Assembly (NCBI GenBank): GCA_015222255.1
Contig: JADFUX010000092.1
Span: 1-5,128, forward strand
Direction of reading: 5' to 3'
Source of the DNA: Chloroflexota bacterium
GTDB taxonomy: Bacteria; Chloroflexota; Dehalococcoidia; GIF9; AB-539-J10
DNA: 5,128 bases
The translations under genes were made by a program, and so were the position numbers. Of the stretch, positions 1 through 5,128 are shown piece after piece (within the stretch, counting starts at the first letter, position 1; each line of letters starts with the position of its first letter). The notes beneath the pieces are model-generated. The model was given only the letters and a program-made list of their open reading frames with translations. It made no database searches and was not told the DNA's origin.

Positions 1-206
1 AGGTTATAGTGTACTGTAACCTGCTTTTTGTTCACCTCTATTCGTTTTATGAATGAGCGCAGGAAAGCCTTCCTCTCGGTGAAGTCAGCTTCTTCAAGCA
101 AGCTCCGCAGATCCTGTGCATAGGTCTTCACCATAGCTACGTCCACTTGATCAACACCCCGGACTACCATCTCGGCTTCTATCTGAACCCTAGCTTTGTT
201 GAGCTC
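1..206 (-). pseudogene. C-terminal fragment of a large serine recombinase, continuing past the left edge
   Basis: The minus frame is open from 326 to 1, with no start codon supported by a ribosome binding site. From about 206 on it reads like the end of a large serine recombinase (resolvase/recombinase superfamily): a charged helical stretch, then DQVDVAMVKTYAQDLRSLLE (about 152-93) and TERKAFLRSFIKRIEVNKKQ (about 81-22), then VTVHYNL at the edge. The ERKAFLRSFIKRIEV block followed by a V-x-V-x-Y strand is characteristic of these proteins just before their end. The catalytic resolvase domain and zinc ribbon that should lie upstream are missing; that space holds the corrinoid-activator remnant and mtrH. 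The fragment is in frame with the last piece of the activator remnant (VSPSSQ), so the junction lies somewhere around 180-215. It is a remnant unless translated from an unseen start; it cannot be an active recombinase. Confidence 0.75.
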
Positions 207-393
207 ACCCTGGCTTGAAGGTGAGACGTCTCGGCCAATACCTTTATCCGGCAACGTCCACAGATCATCGTCCGCCGCAGGTGGAAGTGAGAACCCCCCC
301 CGCCTCTCTGGCTGCCTCGTAAATAGTTACCCCTCGCCACAGGGGAAATGGTGTCCGATAGATTGAAAGTCCTTTGATAGGTCAATCTTTCAT
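207..393 (-). pseudogene. Decayed N-terminus of a RACo-type corrinoid activation protein (2Fe-2S ferredoxin domain)
   Basis: An ATG at 393 lies two bases after the mtrH stop, as expected for a coupled next gene, but its frame stops after three codons. Fragments of one ferredoxin domain then appear in all three minus frames: DFQSIGHHFPCGEG (about 372-331), VTIYEAAREAGGVLTSTCGG (about 329-271), ICGRCRIKVLAE (about 265-230), and RDVSPSSQGELNK (about 233-195) in the first frame again. Joined, they give the 2Fe-2S motif C-GGR-x2-C-GR-C and the VSP.. run that follow one another in ASKHA-type reductive activators of corrinoid proteins (RACo, DUF4445). Each frame change fits the loss of one base: in the C run 330-333, at 263-268, and near 229-233. 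The fourth cluster cysteine and the ATPase domain are absent. Such a gene belongs after mtrH functionally, because corrinoid oxidised to Co(II) must be reduced again. A 68-residue frame (385-179) crosses this region but only part of it resembles the family. Confidence 0.7.
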
Positions 394-395
394 AC

Positions 396-1304
396 TCACT
401 TTCGGAATATCTTATAGAGAGGGTGCTCTAGGGTGGCAGGCCTCATGCCACCAAGGCGTCCTCCGTAGGCCAAAAGGGCATCCGTCGTGGCCACCGCCGG
501 ATAGACCCAGGGGGCATTCTGCATAGGCCCGTAGAGGATAAAATCGGCTCCTTCAGCTTTGGTTAGAGCCAGGGCTGCCGAGGCTGCGACCTGAAAAACG
601 GCTGTGCCTTCGGCTCTCATCTTGTCCCAGGTGCAGAGGGCATTGGCAGGAGCACAACCGGTTGGATAGCCCAGGTTTTCCTTCACCTCGCTGATGGCGA
701 CCGCCGACCAACTCAGTCCAGGCATGTCTAGCGCACCAGTATCAATGAGAATATTCTCAATACCGGCTGATTCGGCGGCAGGGAGCAGTTCTTCCTTAAG
801 CAACTTTATTTTCACCTCAGGTTTTAGTGCTTTGGTACTGAAGACCAGTATAACCGCGCTCTTCATGCCACACTCCCTGAGGAGGCTCAGCTCTTCATCG
901 CTGTGGTCTTCAGCAATTGCATTGTAGATGAGGCGCGACATTACCTCACTTGTGGCAAAATACTTCACTGTCTCCAGGCGAACAGTCTGCGATGGCGAAT
1001 CGACAAGTATGGGTGATGAGGTGCTGGCAGCGACGAACTCAATGTAGCGAATCAGGGCTTCGGTGGTATCACCCATAACGTCGATGAAGCGAGGATTACC
1101 GTAAGCGGCTGATAGTTCCTCCTCTTTGCTGAGCAGGGCTTTTGCCTTTTCCTCATCAAAAAGCCCTTTTTCGGGGTCGCATACAATGCGATGACCGGCA
1201 AAGAATAGGCTCCCGATGAGTACGGTAGGCCGCTCACCTGGTTGCCCACCGATCTCCACGCCACCGATGTGGTACACCTTTTGTTCACTGGTAAAGCTGA
1301 GCAT
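396..1304 (-). CDS. mtrH: MtrH-family methylcorrinoid:tetrahydropterin methyltransferase
   Basis: The 302-residue product has the MtrH N-terminal block, KVYHIGGVEIGGQPGERPTV (9-28), then VLIGSLFFAGHRIV. Further family blocks are ILVDSPSQ (99-106), LIYNAI (125-130), LIDTGALD (186-193), GYPTGCAPANA (212-222) and a C-terminal ADFILYGPMQNAPWVYPAVA (253-272). In methanogens MtrH is the subunit of the Mtr complex that handles methyl-tetrahydromethanopterin. Bacterial homologues next to corrinoid proteins, such as CmuB of chloromethane degraders, transfer the methyl group from methyl-corrinoid to tetrahydrofolate. None of the other Mtr subunits are present here, so the stand-alone pathway role is the better reading. 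ATG 1304 fits the family N-terminus exactly; an AGGGGA site ends nine bases upstream. The gene ends at TGA 398-396 and a degraded activator reading frame begins two bases later. Family confidence is high; the pterin used depends on the host. Confidence 0.93.
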   Translation of the reverse strand: MLSFTSEQKVYHIGGVEIGGQPGERPTVLIGSLFFAGHRIVCDPEKGLFDEEKAKALLSKEEELSAAYGNPRFIDVMGDTTEALIRYIEFVAASTSSPILVDSPSQTVRLETVKYFATSEVMSRLIYNAIAEDHSDEELSLLRECGMKSAVILVFSTKALKPEVKIKLLKEELLPAAESAGIENILIDTGALDMPGLSWSAVAISEVKENLGYPTGCAPANALCTWDKMRAEGTAVFQVAASAALALTKAEGADFILYGPMQNAPWVYPAVATTDALLAYGGRLGGMRPATLEHPLYKIFRK

Positions 1305-1421
1305 GACTCAAGTCCCCTGCTCGCCGGCAGTCTGGCTGGCTCTCTTCCTTTTCCCTTCCTGGAATGACTCCCGCTTGGGTAGTGTGGACTCAATTTCCTC
1401 TAGGTTATCTCTTATGGGATA
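1305..1421. other. Intergenic gap between the SAM methyltransferase and mtrH
   Basis: This 117-base gap is the largest inside the operon. On the coding strand it holds a purine-rich stretch (about 1333-1362) and an AGGGGA site before mtrH. The heptamer TTGAGTC occurs twice, near 1388 and just before the mtrH ATG. I see no convincing stem-loop, terminator or -35/-10 pair, so read-through into mtrH is assumed. Confidence 0.4.
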
Positions 1422-2285
1422 TCAACCACAGGTATGCAAGAGGCCAGTCTCTCTTTGCTTTCTGGCAAAAACAAAGGTGGTTTGGCCGATCTTATGACGT
1501 AGGCGTTCCCTGCTCTCAAGATAGTTTGATATGATACCATCCTGGTTCATTTTCCGTAACCGCTCGAATGCCTGCTCCAGCTCTTCTTTTGTCGCAAGAG
1601 ACCAAGTGGAATCCCCATCACGATAAGATTTGTTTAGAGGCCCTTCCGGGTCCAGGTAATGTTCTCCTTGCAAAACAGAGTCTAATGGCACAATATTCCC
1701 TACGAAGCTAAAACCTGCTTCCTCCAACATCGAAGCTAAGTGTTTCAAAGTGGGAAACCGTGCTGACATCCGATTCACGGCTGCGGGAATCAAATCTGCC
1801 CACCAAAAACCGTCATGAAGTTGTGGATGGCTGCTGGTGCTAATCACTAATACCCCCTGGGGGCGAAGCACTCGGTATGCCTCCACCAGTAGCCTGCGCA
1901 CCTGCGGGAAATTCTCCTGGGCTGATTTCTCGGTACCCAAATGGTGGAGCACCTGGTTGCACATCATGGCGTCGAGTGTATCTCTTTCGTAGGGTAGCTC
2001 AAGGATACTTCCCAAGTGTAGCCATATGGTTGGTTCATTCTTGAACTTCTTCCGTGCGCGCTCCAGCATTCCCTCATTGAGTTCCAAGCCGTACAAGCGG
2101 CCCACCTTTCCTTTCAATGCCTCGATGTAGATGCCAGTTCCACACCCAGCATCCAGTATGGTTTGCTCTTGCAGGAGACGAGGGGTAGAGGCAAAGCATT
2201 CCAGTAGAATCTCTACGCCGACGGGAACACGGGTTTTGTCGTAGTTCCTTGAGCTTTCTTGGTAGTTTTCATATTCATTCTTCAC
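1422..2285 (-). CDS. Class I SAM-dependent methyltransferase (Methyltransf_11/25 type), substrate unknown
   Basis: This is a 287-residue protein with a seven-strand Rossmann methyltransferase core. Motif I is ILDAGCGTG (43-51), which binds SAM. The acidic loop after the second strand is YGLELNEGM (65-73), with Glu68 as the likely ribose-binding residue. The motif IV region is LDAMMCNQVLHHL (104-116), followed by a YRVLRPQGVLVIST-like strand. The N-terminus, with NYDKTRVPVGVE (14-25), is a recognisable start for one subgroup of these enzymes. The start is GTG 2285, since no in-frame ATG lies near and the frame upstream meets TAA; its ribosome binding site is weak (GAGA). It sits between the corrinoid protein and MtrH genes, with gaps of 59 bases before and 117 after, so it is probably co-transcribed. 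SAM enzymes are not a standard part of the corrinoid cycle. Its substrate may be a pathway metabolite or a protein; the sequence does not say. Confidence 0.88.
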   Translation of the reverse strand: MKNEYENYQESSRNYDKTRVPVGVEILLECFASTPRLLQEQTILDAGCGTGIYIEALKGKVGRLYGLELNEGMLERARKKFKNEPTIWLHLGSILELPYERDTLDAMMCNQVLHHLGTEKSAQENFPQVRRLLVEAYRVLRPQGVLVISTSSHPQLHDGFWWADLIPAAVNRMSARFPTLKHLASMLEEAGFSFVGNIVPLDSVLQGEHYLDPEGPLNKSYRDGDSTWSLATKEELEQAFERLRKMNQDGIISNYLESRERLRHKIGQTTFVFARKQRETGLLHTCG

Positions 2286-2344
2286 AGTAACATTCTCGCT
2301 ACACTGGGCATTACTCTCGTTGCTTCCGTTACCTTTGGCACTCT

Positions 2345-2992
2345 TCAGCTGCAGAGTTGTTTAGTCACCTCTACCGCTTGAACGGCATCTTTACCGTATC
2401 CATCGGCTTTGATTTCTTCAGCCCACTGTCTGCTGACTGGAGCGCCTCCTACGATCACCTTGAATCTATCTCTTAGGCCCTCAACTGTCAAAGCCTCAAT
2501 TACCACACGCTGGGACTCCATGGTGGTTGTGAGTAGCGCCGAGAGGGCGATAACATCAGCCTGGAACTTCTCCGCCTGCGCTACAAATGTGAGGGGTGGA
2601 ACGTCAATCCCAAGATCGTGCACCTCAAAGCCTGCTGTTCTGAGCATGGTCGAAACTAGATTCTTACCGATAGCGTGAATATCTCCCTTCACTGTACCAA
2701 TCACGACTTTCCCCAGCGCTTCAACGGTGCCCCCAGCCTCCAGGATCTTTGGCTGCAATATGTTCATCGCCGCCTGATATATGTCGGCTGATAATAGTAG
2801 TTCCGGAAGGAACATCTTACCGTTTTCAAACCCTTTGCCGACCTCTACCATTGCAGGTGACATTGCCTGACTAATCACTTCGATGGCGTCTAGCCCTTCG
2901 TTAAGGACCATATTGACCATCTCGAGAGTTTTTGCTTCGTCGAGCTCAATGATGGCATCATAAATCTTTGCCAAGATCTCCTCTGTTTCCAT
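2345..2992 (-). CDS. mtmC-like: Corrinoid (B12-binding) methyl-carrier protein, MtmC/MttC type
   Basis: This 215-residue protein is the size of methylotrophic corrinoid proteins. Residues 1 to about 90 form the helical cap domain, with FENGKMFLPELLLSAD (55-70) typical of the B12-binding-2 domain. The Rossmann-type B12 domain follows. It carries the full base-off/His-on signature: DIHAIG at 104-109 with His106 as lower cobalt ligand, 41 residues to SAL at 151-153, then 28 residues to GG at 182-183. It should carry the methyl group on cobalt between the MtmB-like protein and the MtrH-like protein in the cytoplasm. The start is ATG 2992, preceded by GGGAGG ten bases upstream; a GTG at 3010 overlaps that site and is less likely. 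It lies 96 bases after the MtmB-like gene. Family and role are secure; whether it is closer to MtmC, MtbC or MttC cannot be told by eye. Confidence 0.94.
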   Translation of the reverse strand: METEEILAKIYDAIIELDEAKTLEMVNMVLNEGLDAIEVISQAMSPAMVEVGKGFENGKMFLPELLLSADIYQAAMNILQPKILEAGGTVEALGKVVIGTVKGDIHAIGKNLVSTMLRTAGFEVHDLGIDVPPLTFVAQAEKFQADVIALSALLTTTMESQRVVIEALTVEGLRDRFKVIVGGAPVSRQWAEEIKADGYGKDAVQAVEVTKQLCS

Positions 2993-3002
2993 TCTTATGT
3001 GT

Positions 3003-3008
3003 CCTCCC
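3003..3008 (-). promoter_or_regulatory. Ribosome binding site of the corrinoid protein gene
   Basis: GGGAGG on the minus strand lies ten bases before ATG 2992. It supports the 215-residue form over a six-residue longer product from GTG 3010, whose codon overlaps the site. Confidence 0.7.
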
Positions 3009-3088
3009 ACTAATTCATACTCGATAGTAAACTCCTATCATGGCTCAGATACAACTGGGCACACGCTGCTTGTTTTACTGTTCTATGT

Positions 3089-4465
3089 TCAATAGTCGAA
3101 GGGAACTCCCATATTGGCCATTTCCTTCTTAATCTCACTGTAGAAGTCAACATATTCTTTCTTAGGATAGCCAGTCTTCACATCGAAACACTCCTGATAC
3201 GACTTTCCACTAGAAGCACTGGAAAGGTTGTCTTCATATTTTGGTACCAGCCGCTTTACAATCTCGTTTGCCTCTTCTCTGCTGAGCTTGTGAGCACACC
3301 GTATTACCTCAGCAGAATATTTCAACTCCAGGGGTGTCATGTGATTATCAACCACTGCTTTAGCTGGTGCGCAGCTTTGGGCGGATGCACCCGATGGGAT
3401 TGCTACCAACAGATAAGCGGTGTCTTCATAGAAATACGATTTTGTCATGGGGCCGCCCATGCAATATCCCAGCATATGGAAAGGGTAGTTAATATTTCGG
3501 CTCATGGCTTGACTGGTTACACCTACACCCCAGAGTACCCCACGTGTTGTTGAGCAGCCCAAATTTATATCTGTTGGGAAGCTGATTTGGAATCTTCCCT
3601 TCATGACAAGGATCCCAACAATAAAATAGGCGCAATTGGTTATAGCGGTACCCTCAGGCCCCCCACAATATCCTCCGAGAATAGACCCTCCTTCTGGGCC
3701 GATGCGGCCTCCAGTGTTTAACAGGAAAGCGCATTTGTTTAGAGCGTCGAAACTGACCTTCATTTCGGAAAGAAAGCCAATGATCCAGCCATCAGAGGGT
3801 CTCAAGCCGAGCCCGGGACAACTTGCAGCAATTGTCTCCACAGCAGAACCAGCGCCGGGGATACCGTTTAGAATAGGCATGCCAGAACGTCCGCTCTGGC
3901 GAAGAGCCGAGCGGGCGACTTCTACAGAACGTATGCAGGTCAGTAATCCCGCCGGAGAGCCGGTGCTGATGGGCATATCGCGTAGCCTCCTGAAGGTAGG
4001 CATCGAAATGGAATCTGCCTCTGAGATCCTGGCAATGCCCTCGACAACTTTGAAAGCGATATCCTCATTTTCGTAGATGACACCACCTCCAATATGACAC
4101 CATGGCGGTATGTCTGGCGAATCAGGCTTCCGCACCGGATATAGCTTTCGGTCCTTGTCTTCACCAAACCAGCACGGTCCTGGGGCCTCCCGTACTGCCT
4201 CTAGAACCTCATCCCTGCTCAGTTCAATAATTCGTTGTGAGTCTGGACAATAGACTCCCACTTCTGAAACGAGATCCACAGCGGCATGAAAAACGGCATC
4301 AGCAATACCATCGTCCTGATTAACCAGATTTTCCAGATCAGCTTTAATGCCATACCTTTGGATCAGCTCCTTGACTTTAGGGTAGAAAAGCACCCGGTCA
4401 AACTTCTCCTCTGACACTAAACGACCAGTAGCTACCCGCCTGCATATTTCGACAAAATCAATCAT
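3089..4465 (-). CDS. mtmB-like: MtmB-family methylamine:corrinoid methyltransferase homologue lacking pyrrolysine
   Basis: The 458-residue protein matches the length of monomethylamine methyltransferase MtmB, and I recognise family blocks along it: GVYCPDSQRII (70-80), GRSGMPIL (192-199), LGGYCGGPEGTAI (263-275) and the C-terminal KSYQECFDVKT (421-431) followed by a PxxEY-type tail. MtmB moves a methyl group from monomethylamine to the Co(I) corrinoid of MtmC, and in methanogens its active site holds pyrrolysine encoded by an in-frame UAG. Here the corresponding stretch, GAGSAVETIAASC (204-216), puts Val209 at that site by hand alignment, and the frame contains no UAG. The substrate is therefore probably not monomethylamine, much as MtgB is a non-pyrrolysine MttB homologue acting on glycine betaine. 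I chose ATG 4465 because GGAGG lies five bases upstream; a TTG at 4486 would add seven residues and overlap that site. Neighbours are a PhnW-like aminotransferase upstream and a corrinoid protein downstream. Family assignment is firm; substrate unknown. Confidence 0.88.
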   Translation of the reverse strand: MIDFVEICRRVATGRLVSEEKFDRVLFYPKVKELIQRYGIKADLENLVNQDDGIADAVFHAAVDLVSEVGVYCPDSQRIIELSRDEVLEAVREAPGPCWFGEDKDRKLYPVRKPDSPDIPPWCHIGGGVIYENEDIAFKVVEGIARISEADSISMPTFRRLRDMPISTGSPAGLLTCIRSVEVARSALRQSGRSGMPILNGIPGAGSAVETIAASCPGLGLRPSDGWIIGFLSEMKVSFDALNKCAFLLNTGGRIGPEGGSILGGYCGGPEGTAITNCAYFIVGILVMKGRFQISFPTDINLGCSTTRGVLWGVGVTSQAMSRNINYPFHMLGYCMGGPMTKSYFYEDTAYLLVAIPSGASAQSCAPAKAVVDNHMTPLELKYSAEVIRCAHKLSREEANEIVKRLVPKYEDNLSSASSGKSYQECFDVKTGYPKKEYVDFYSEIKKEMANMGVPFDY

Positions 4466-4470
4466 TGTAT

Positions 4471-4475
4471 CCTCC
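4471..4475 (-). promoter_or_regulatory. Ribosome binding site of the MtmB-like gene
   Basis: GGAGG is read on the minus strand, followed by ATACA and the ATG at 4465, a spacing of five bases. It decides the start: the in-frame TTG at 4486 lies upstream of this site and has no comparable site of its own that I can see. Confidence 0.8.
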
Positions 4476-4498
4476 GTTTTCGTCAATTGAAAGGCGCT

Positions 4499-5128
4499 TC
4501 ATTGAGAACTGGGGGCTGAGGGGGAATCATCACTCCTCAATTGCTCCAGCTTTACCCCCATCTCTTGCAGGGTTTTCCTGAGTTCACCAAGAAAACTGCT
4601 AATGTCACTATGATCAATAGCGCCCATAACCGCCAATCTGAATGAATCTAGCTTGCCCACTTTGCCAGGATAGATTGTGTATCCTTTCTCATACAACTTG
4701 TCATGCATCATATTGAAATCAAAGTTGGGGTCTTCGGGATACAATATGGTTATCAGCAGATTGGCTTCATCTGCTGGAGCGGTCAGAACCCGGAACCCCA
4801 TCCCTGTTATTCCCTTTCTCAGGGTCTGCCAGTTGTTTCTATAACGCAGATACCTGTTTTCAGTTCCTTCCTGAAGGAGCTCATCAATAGCCCTTCTTAG
4901 CGCATAAATCGTTTGAACCGGTGGTGTGAATTGCGTTTGACGCTGTCTGGTAAAGTAATCATATTGGCTGTAGAGATCAAGATAAAAGGACCTCTTAGGA
5001 TAATCCTTCAACTTTTCCAGTTCGTCTTTGTTGCAGATAACGAAACAAACTCCAGCCATCCCCTGAATACACTTGTTGGAGGTCGACATCATGAAATCGA
5101 TGCTAAATTCCTTTACATTAATAGGTAT
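4499..5128 (-). CDS. phnW: PhnW-like class V aminotransferase (2-aminoethylphosphonate:pyruvate transaminase type), N-terminus cut by window edge
   Basis: The reading frame is open to the right edge and ends at TGA 4501-4499. It gives 209 residues, the C-terminal part of a fold-type I PLP enzyme that is usually about 360-370 residues long. Residue 19 of the fragment is the probable Schiff-base lysine, in STSNKCIQG, which closely resembles the SANKCIQG motif of PhnW. Other PhnW-like blocks are YLDLYSQ (49-55), FTPPVQTIYA (67-76), YPGKVGKLDSFR (153-164) and AVMGAI; Arg164 probably binds substrate carboxylate. An ATG at 5092 lies just before the catalytic lysine and cannot be the true start. PhnW moves the amino group of 2-aminoethylphosphonate to pyruvate, giving phosphonoacetaldehyde and alanine. 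It lies 33 bases upstream of the MtmB-like gene on the same strand, so co-transcription is likely. The family is clear; the exact substrate is not, since related class V enzymes use other amines or glyoxylate. Confidence 0.85.
   Translation of the reverse strand: MPINVKEFSIDFMMSTSNKCIQGMAGVCFVICNKDELEKLKDYPKRSFYLDLYSQYDYFTRQRQTQFTPPVQTIYALRRAIDELLQEGTENRYLRYRNNWQTLRKGITGMGFRVLTAPADEANLLITILYPEDPNFDFNMMHDKLYEKGYTIYPGKVGKLDSFRLAVMGAIDHSDISSFLGELRKTLQEMGVKLEQLRSDDSPSAPSSQ

Larger units (their letters stand above)
396..5128 (-). other. Putative operon: phnW-like, mtmB-like, corrinoid protein, SAM methyltransferase, mtrH
   Basis: Five genes run in the same direction with gaps of 33, 96, 59 and 117 bases, and no terminator is visible between them. 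All five end in TGA. The promoter must lie to the right of the window, upstream of the aminotransferase, or further. Together they encode a substrate:corrinoid methyltransferase, the corrinoid carrier and a corrinoid:pterin methyltransferase, which are the three parts of a methyl-transfer pathway. An aminotransferase that may act on the demethylated product and a SAM methyltransferase of unknown role complete the set. Co-transcription is inferred from layout only. Confidence 0.75.

Noticed and set aside
294..301. Run of eight C (G on the coding strand) as a programmed slippage site
   Set aside because: The ferredoxin-like frame reads on through the run with the expected residue spacing; the frame changes lie elsewhere and look like single-base losses in a truncated gene.
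179..385. A 68-residue minus-strand frame that could be annotated as a hypothetical protein
   Set aside because: It starts at TTG, and only its middle (ICGRCRIKVLAE) resembles a known domain. The parts before and after belong to the same domain in other frames, so it is a piece of a decayed gene.
1052..1393. A 113-codon minus-strand frame overlapping the start of mtrH
   Set aside because: It runs out of frame through the conserved mtrH N-terminus, has low-complexity composition and shows no family features.
2993..3010. GTG 3010 as start of the corrinoid protein
   Set aside because: The GTG overlaps the GGGAGG ribosome binding site that serves ATG 2992.
3040..3062. Possible stem-loop between the MtmB-like and corrinoid genes (GGCTCAG...CTGGGC)
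   Set aside because: On the transcribed strand the six-base stem has a C-A mismatch and no T run follows, so it does not qualify as a terminator.
3636..4076. A 146-codon plus-strand frame and shorter plus-strand frames at 694-927, 1216-1497, 2409-2678, 3290-3553 and 4703-4900
   Set aside because: Nearly all lie wholly opposite well-supported genes; 1216-1497 also spans the 1305-1421 gap. None shows recognisable domains or a convincing ribosome binding site.
3089..4465. A hidden in-frame UAG (pyrrolysine) codon in the MtmB homologue
   Set aside because: The frame is uninterrupted to the TGA at 3091-3089, and the site is read as valine.
4466..4486. TTG 4486 as start of the MtmB-like gene
   Set aside because: The GGAGG site lies inside this extension, five bases before ATG 4465, and the ATG start gives 458 residues, the family length.

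Overview
The window is one minus-strand operon of a one-carbon methyl-transfer system. It runs into the remains of a corrinoid-activation gene and then a serine-recombinase fragment. Base composition is about half GC. Shine-Dalgarno sites are present, and the gene set (corrinoid protein, MtrH-type methyltransferase, PhnW-type aminotransferase, traces of an ASKHA/2Fe-2S corrinoid activator) suggests an anaerobic, acetogen-like or sediment bacterium. A Chloroflexota/Dehalococcoidia or Desulfobacterota relative is a guess from the type of gene set and cannot be settled here.

In transcription order (right to left): (1) the C-terminal half of a PhnW-like class V aminotransferase, entering from the right edge (5128-4499). 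(2) A 458-residue homologue of monomethylamine:corrinoid methyltransferase MtmB, with valine where MtmB proteins carry pyrrolysine (4465-3089). (3) A 215-residue MtmC/MttC-type corrinoid protein with a complete B12-binding signature (2992-2345). (4) A class I SAM-dependent methyltransferase (2285-1422). (5) An MtrH/CmuB-type methylcorrinoid:tetrahydropterin methyltransferase (1304-396). (6) Directly behind it, a frameshifted and truncated N-terminus of a RACo-type corrinoid activator with its 2Fe-2S cysteine motif (393 to about 207). (7) The C-terminal part of a large serine recombinase leaving through the left edge (about 206-1).

Inferred pathway: the MtmB-like protein moves a methyl group from a methylated substrate to Co(I) on the corrinoid protein. 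MtrH moves it on to tetrahydrofolate, or tetrahydromethanopterin in an archaeon. The activator would have reduced corrinoid that had oxidised to Co(II). The demethylated product may be the substrate of the aminotransferase. Since the aminotransferase looks like 2-aminoethylphosphonate transaminase, one testable substrate is N-methyl-2-aminoethylphosphonate or a related N-methyl omega-amino acid. That would be an anaerobic, pyrrolysine-free, corrinoid-dependent demethylation route, and it is a hypothesis.

The main points for a second look are the pyrrolysine-free MtmB homologue, its pairing with PhnW, the embedded SAM methyltransferase, and the activator gene destroyed at a junction with a recombinase fragment. 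No tRNA, rRNA, CRISPR array or clear rho-independent terminator was seen.
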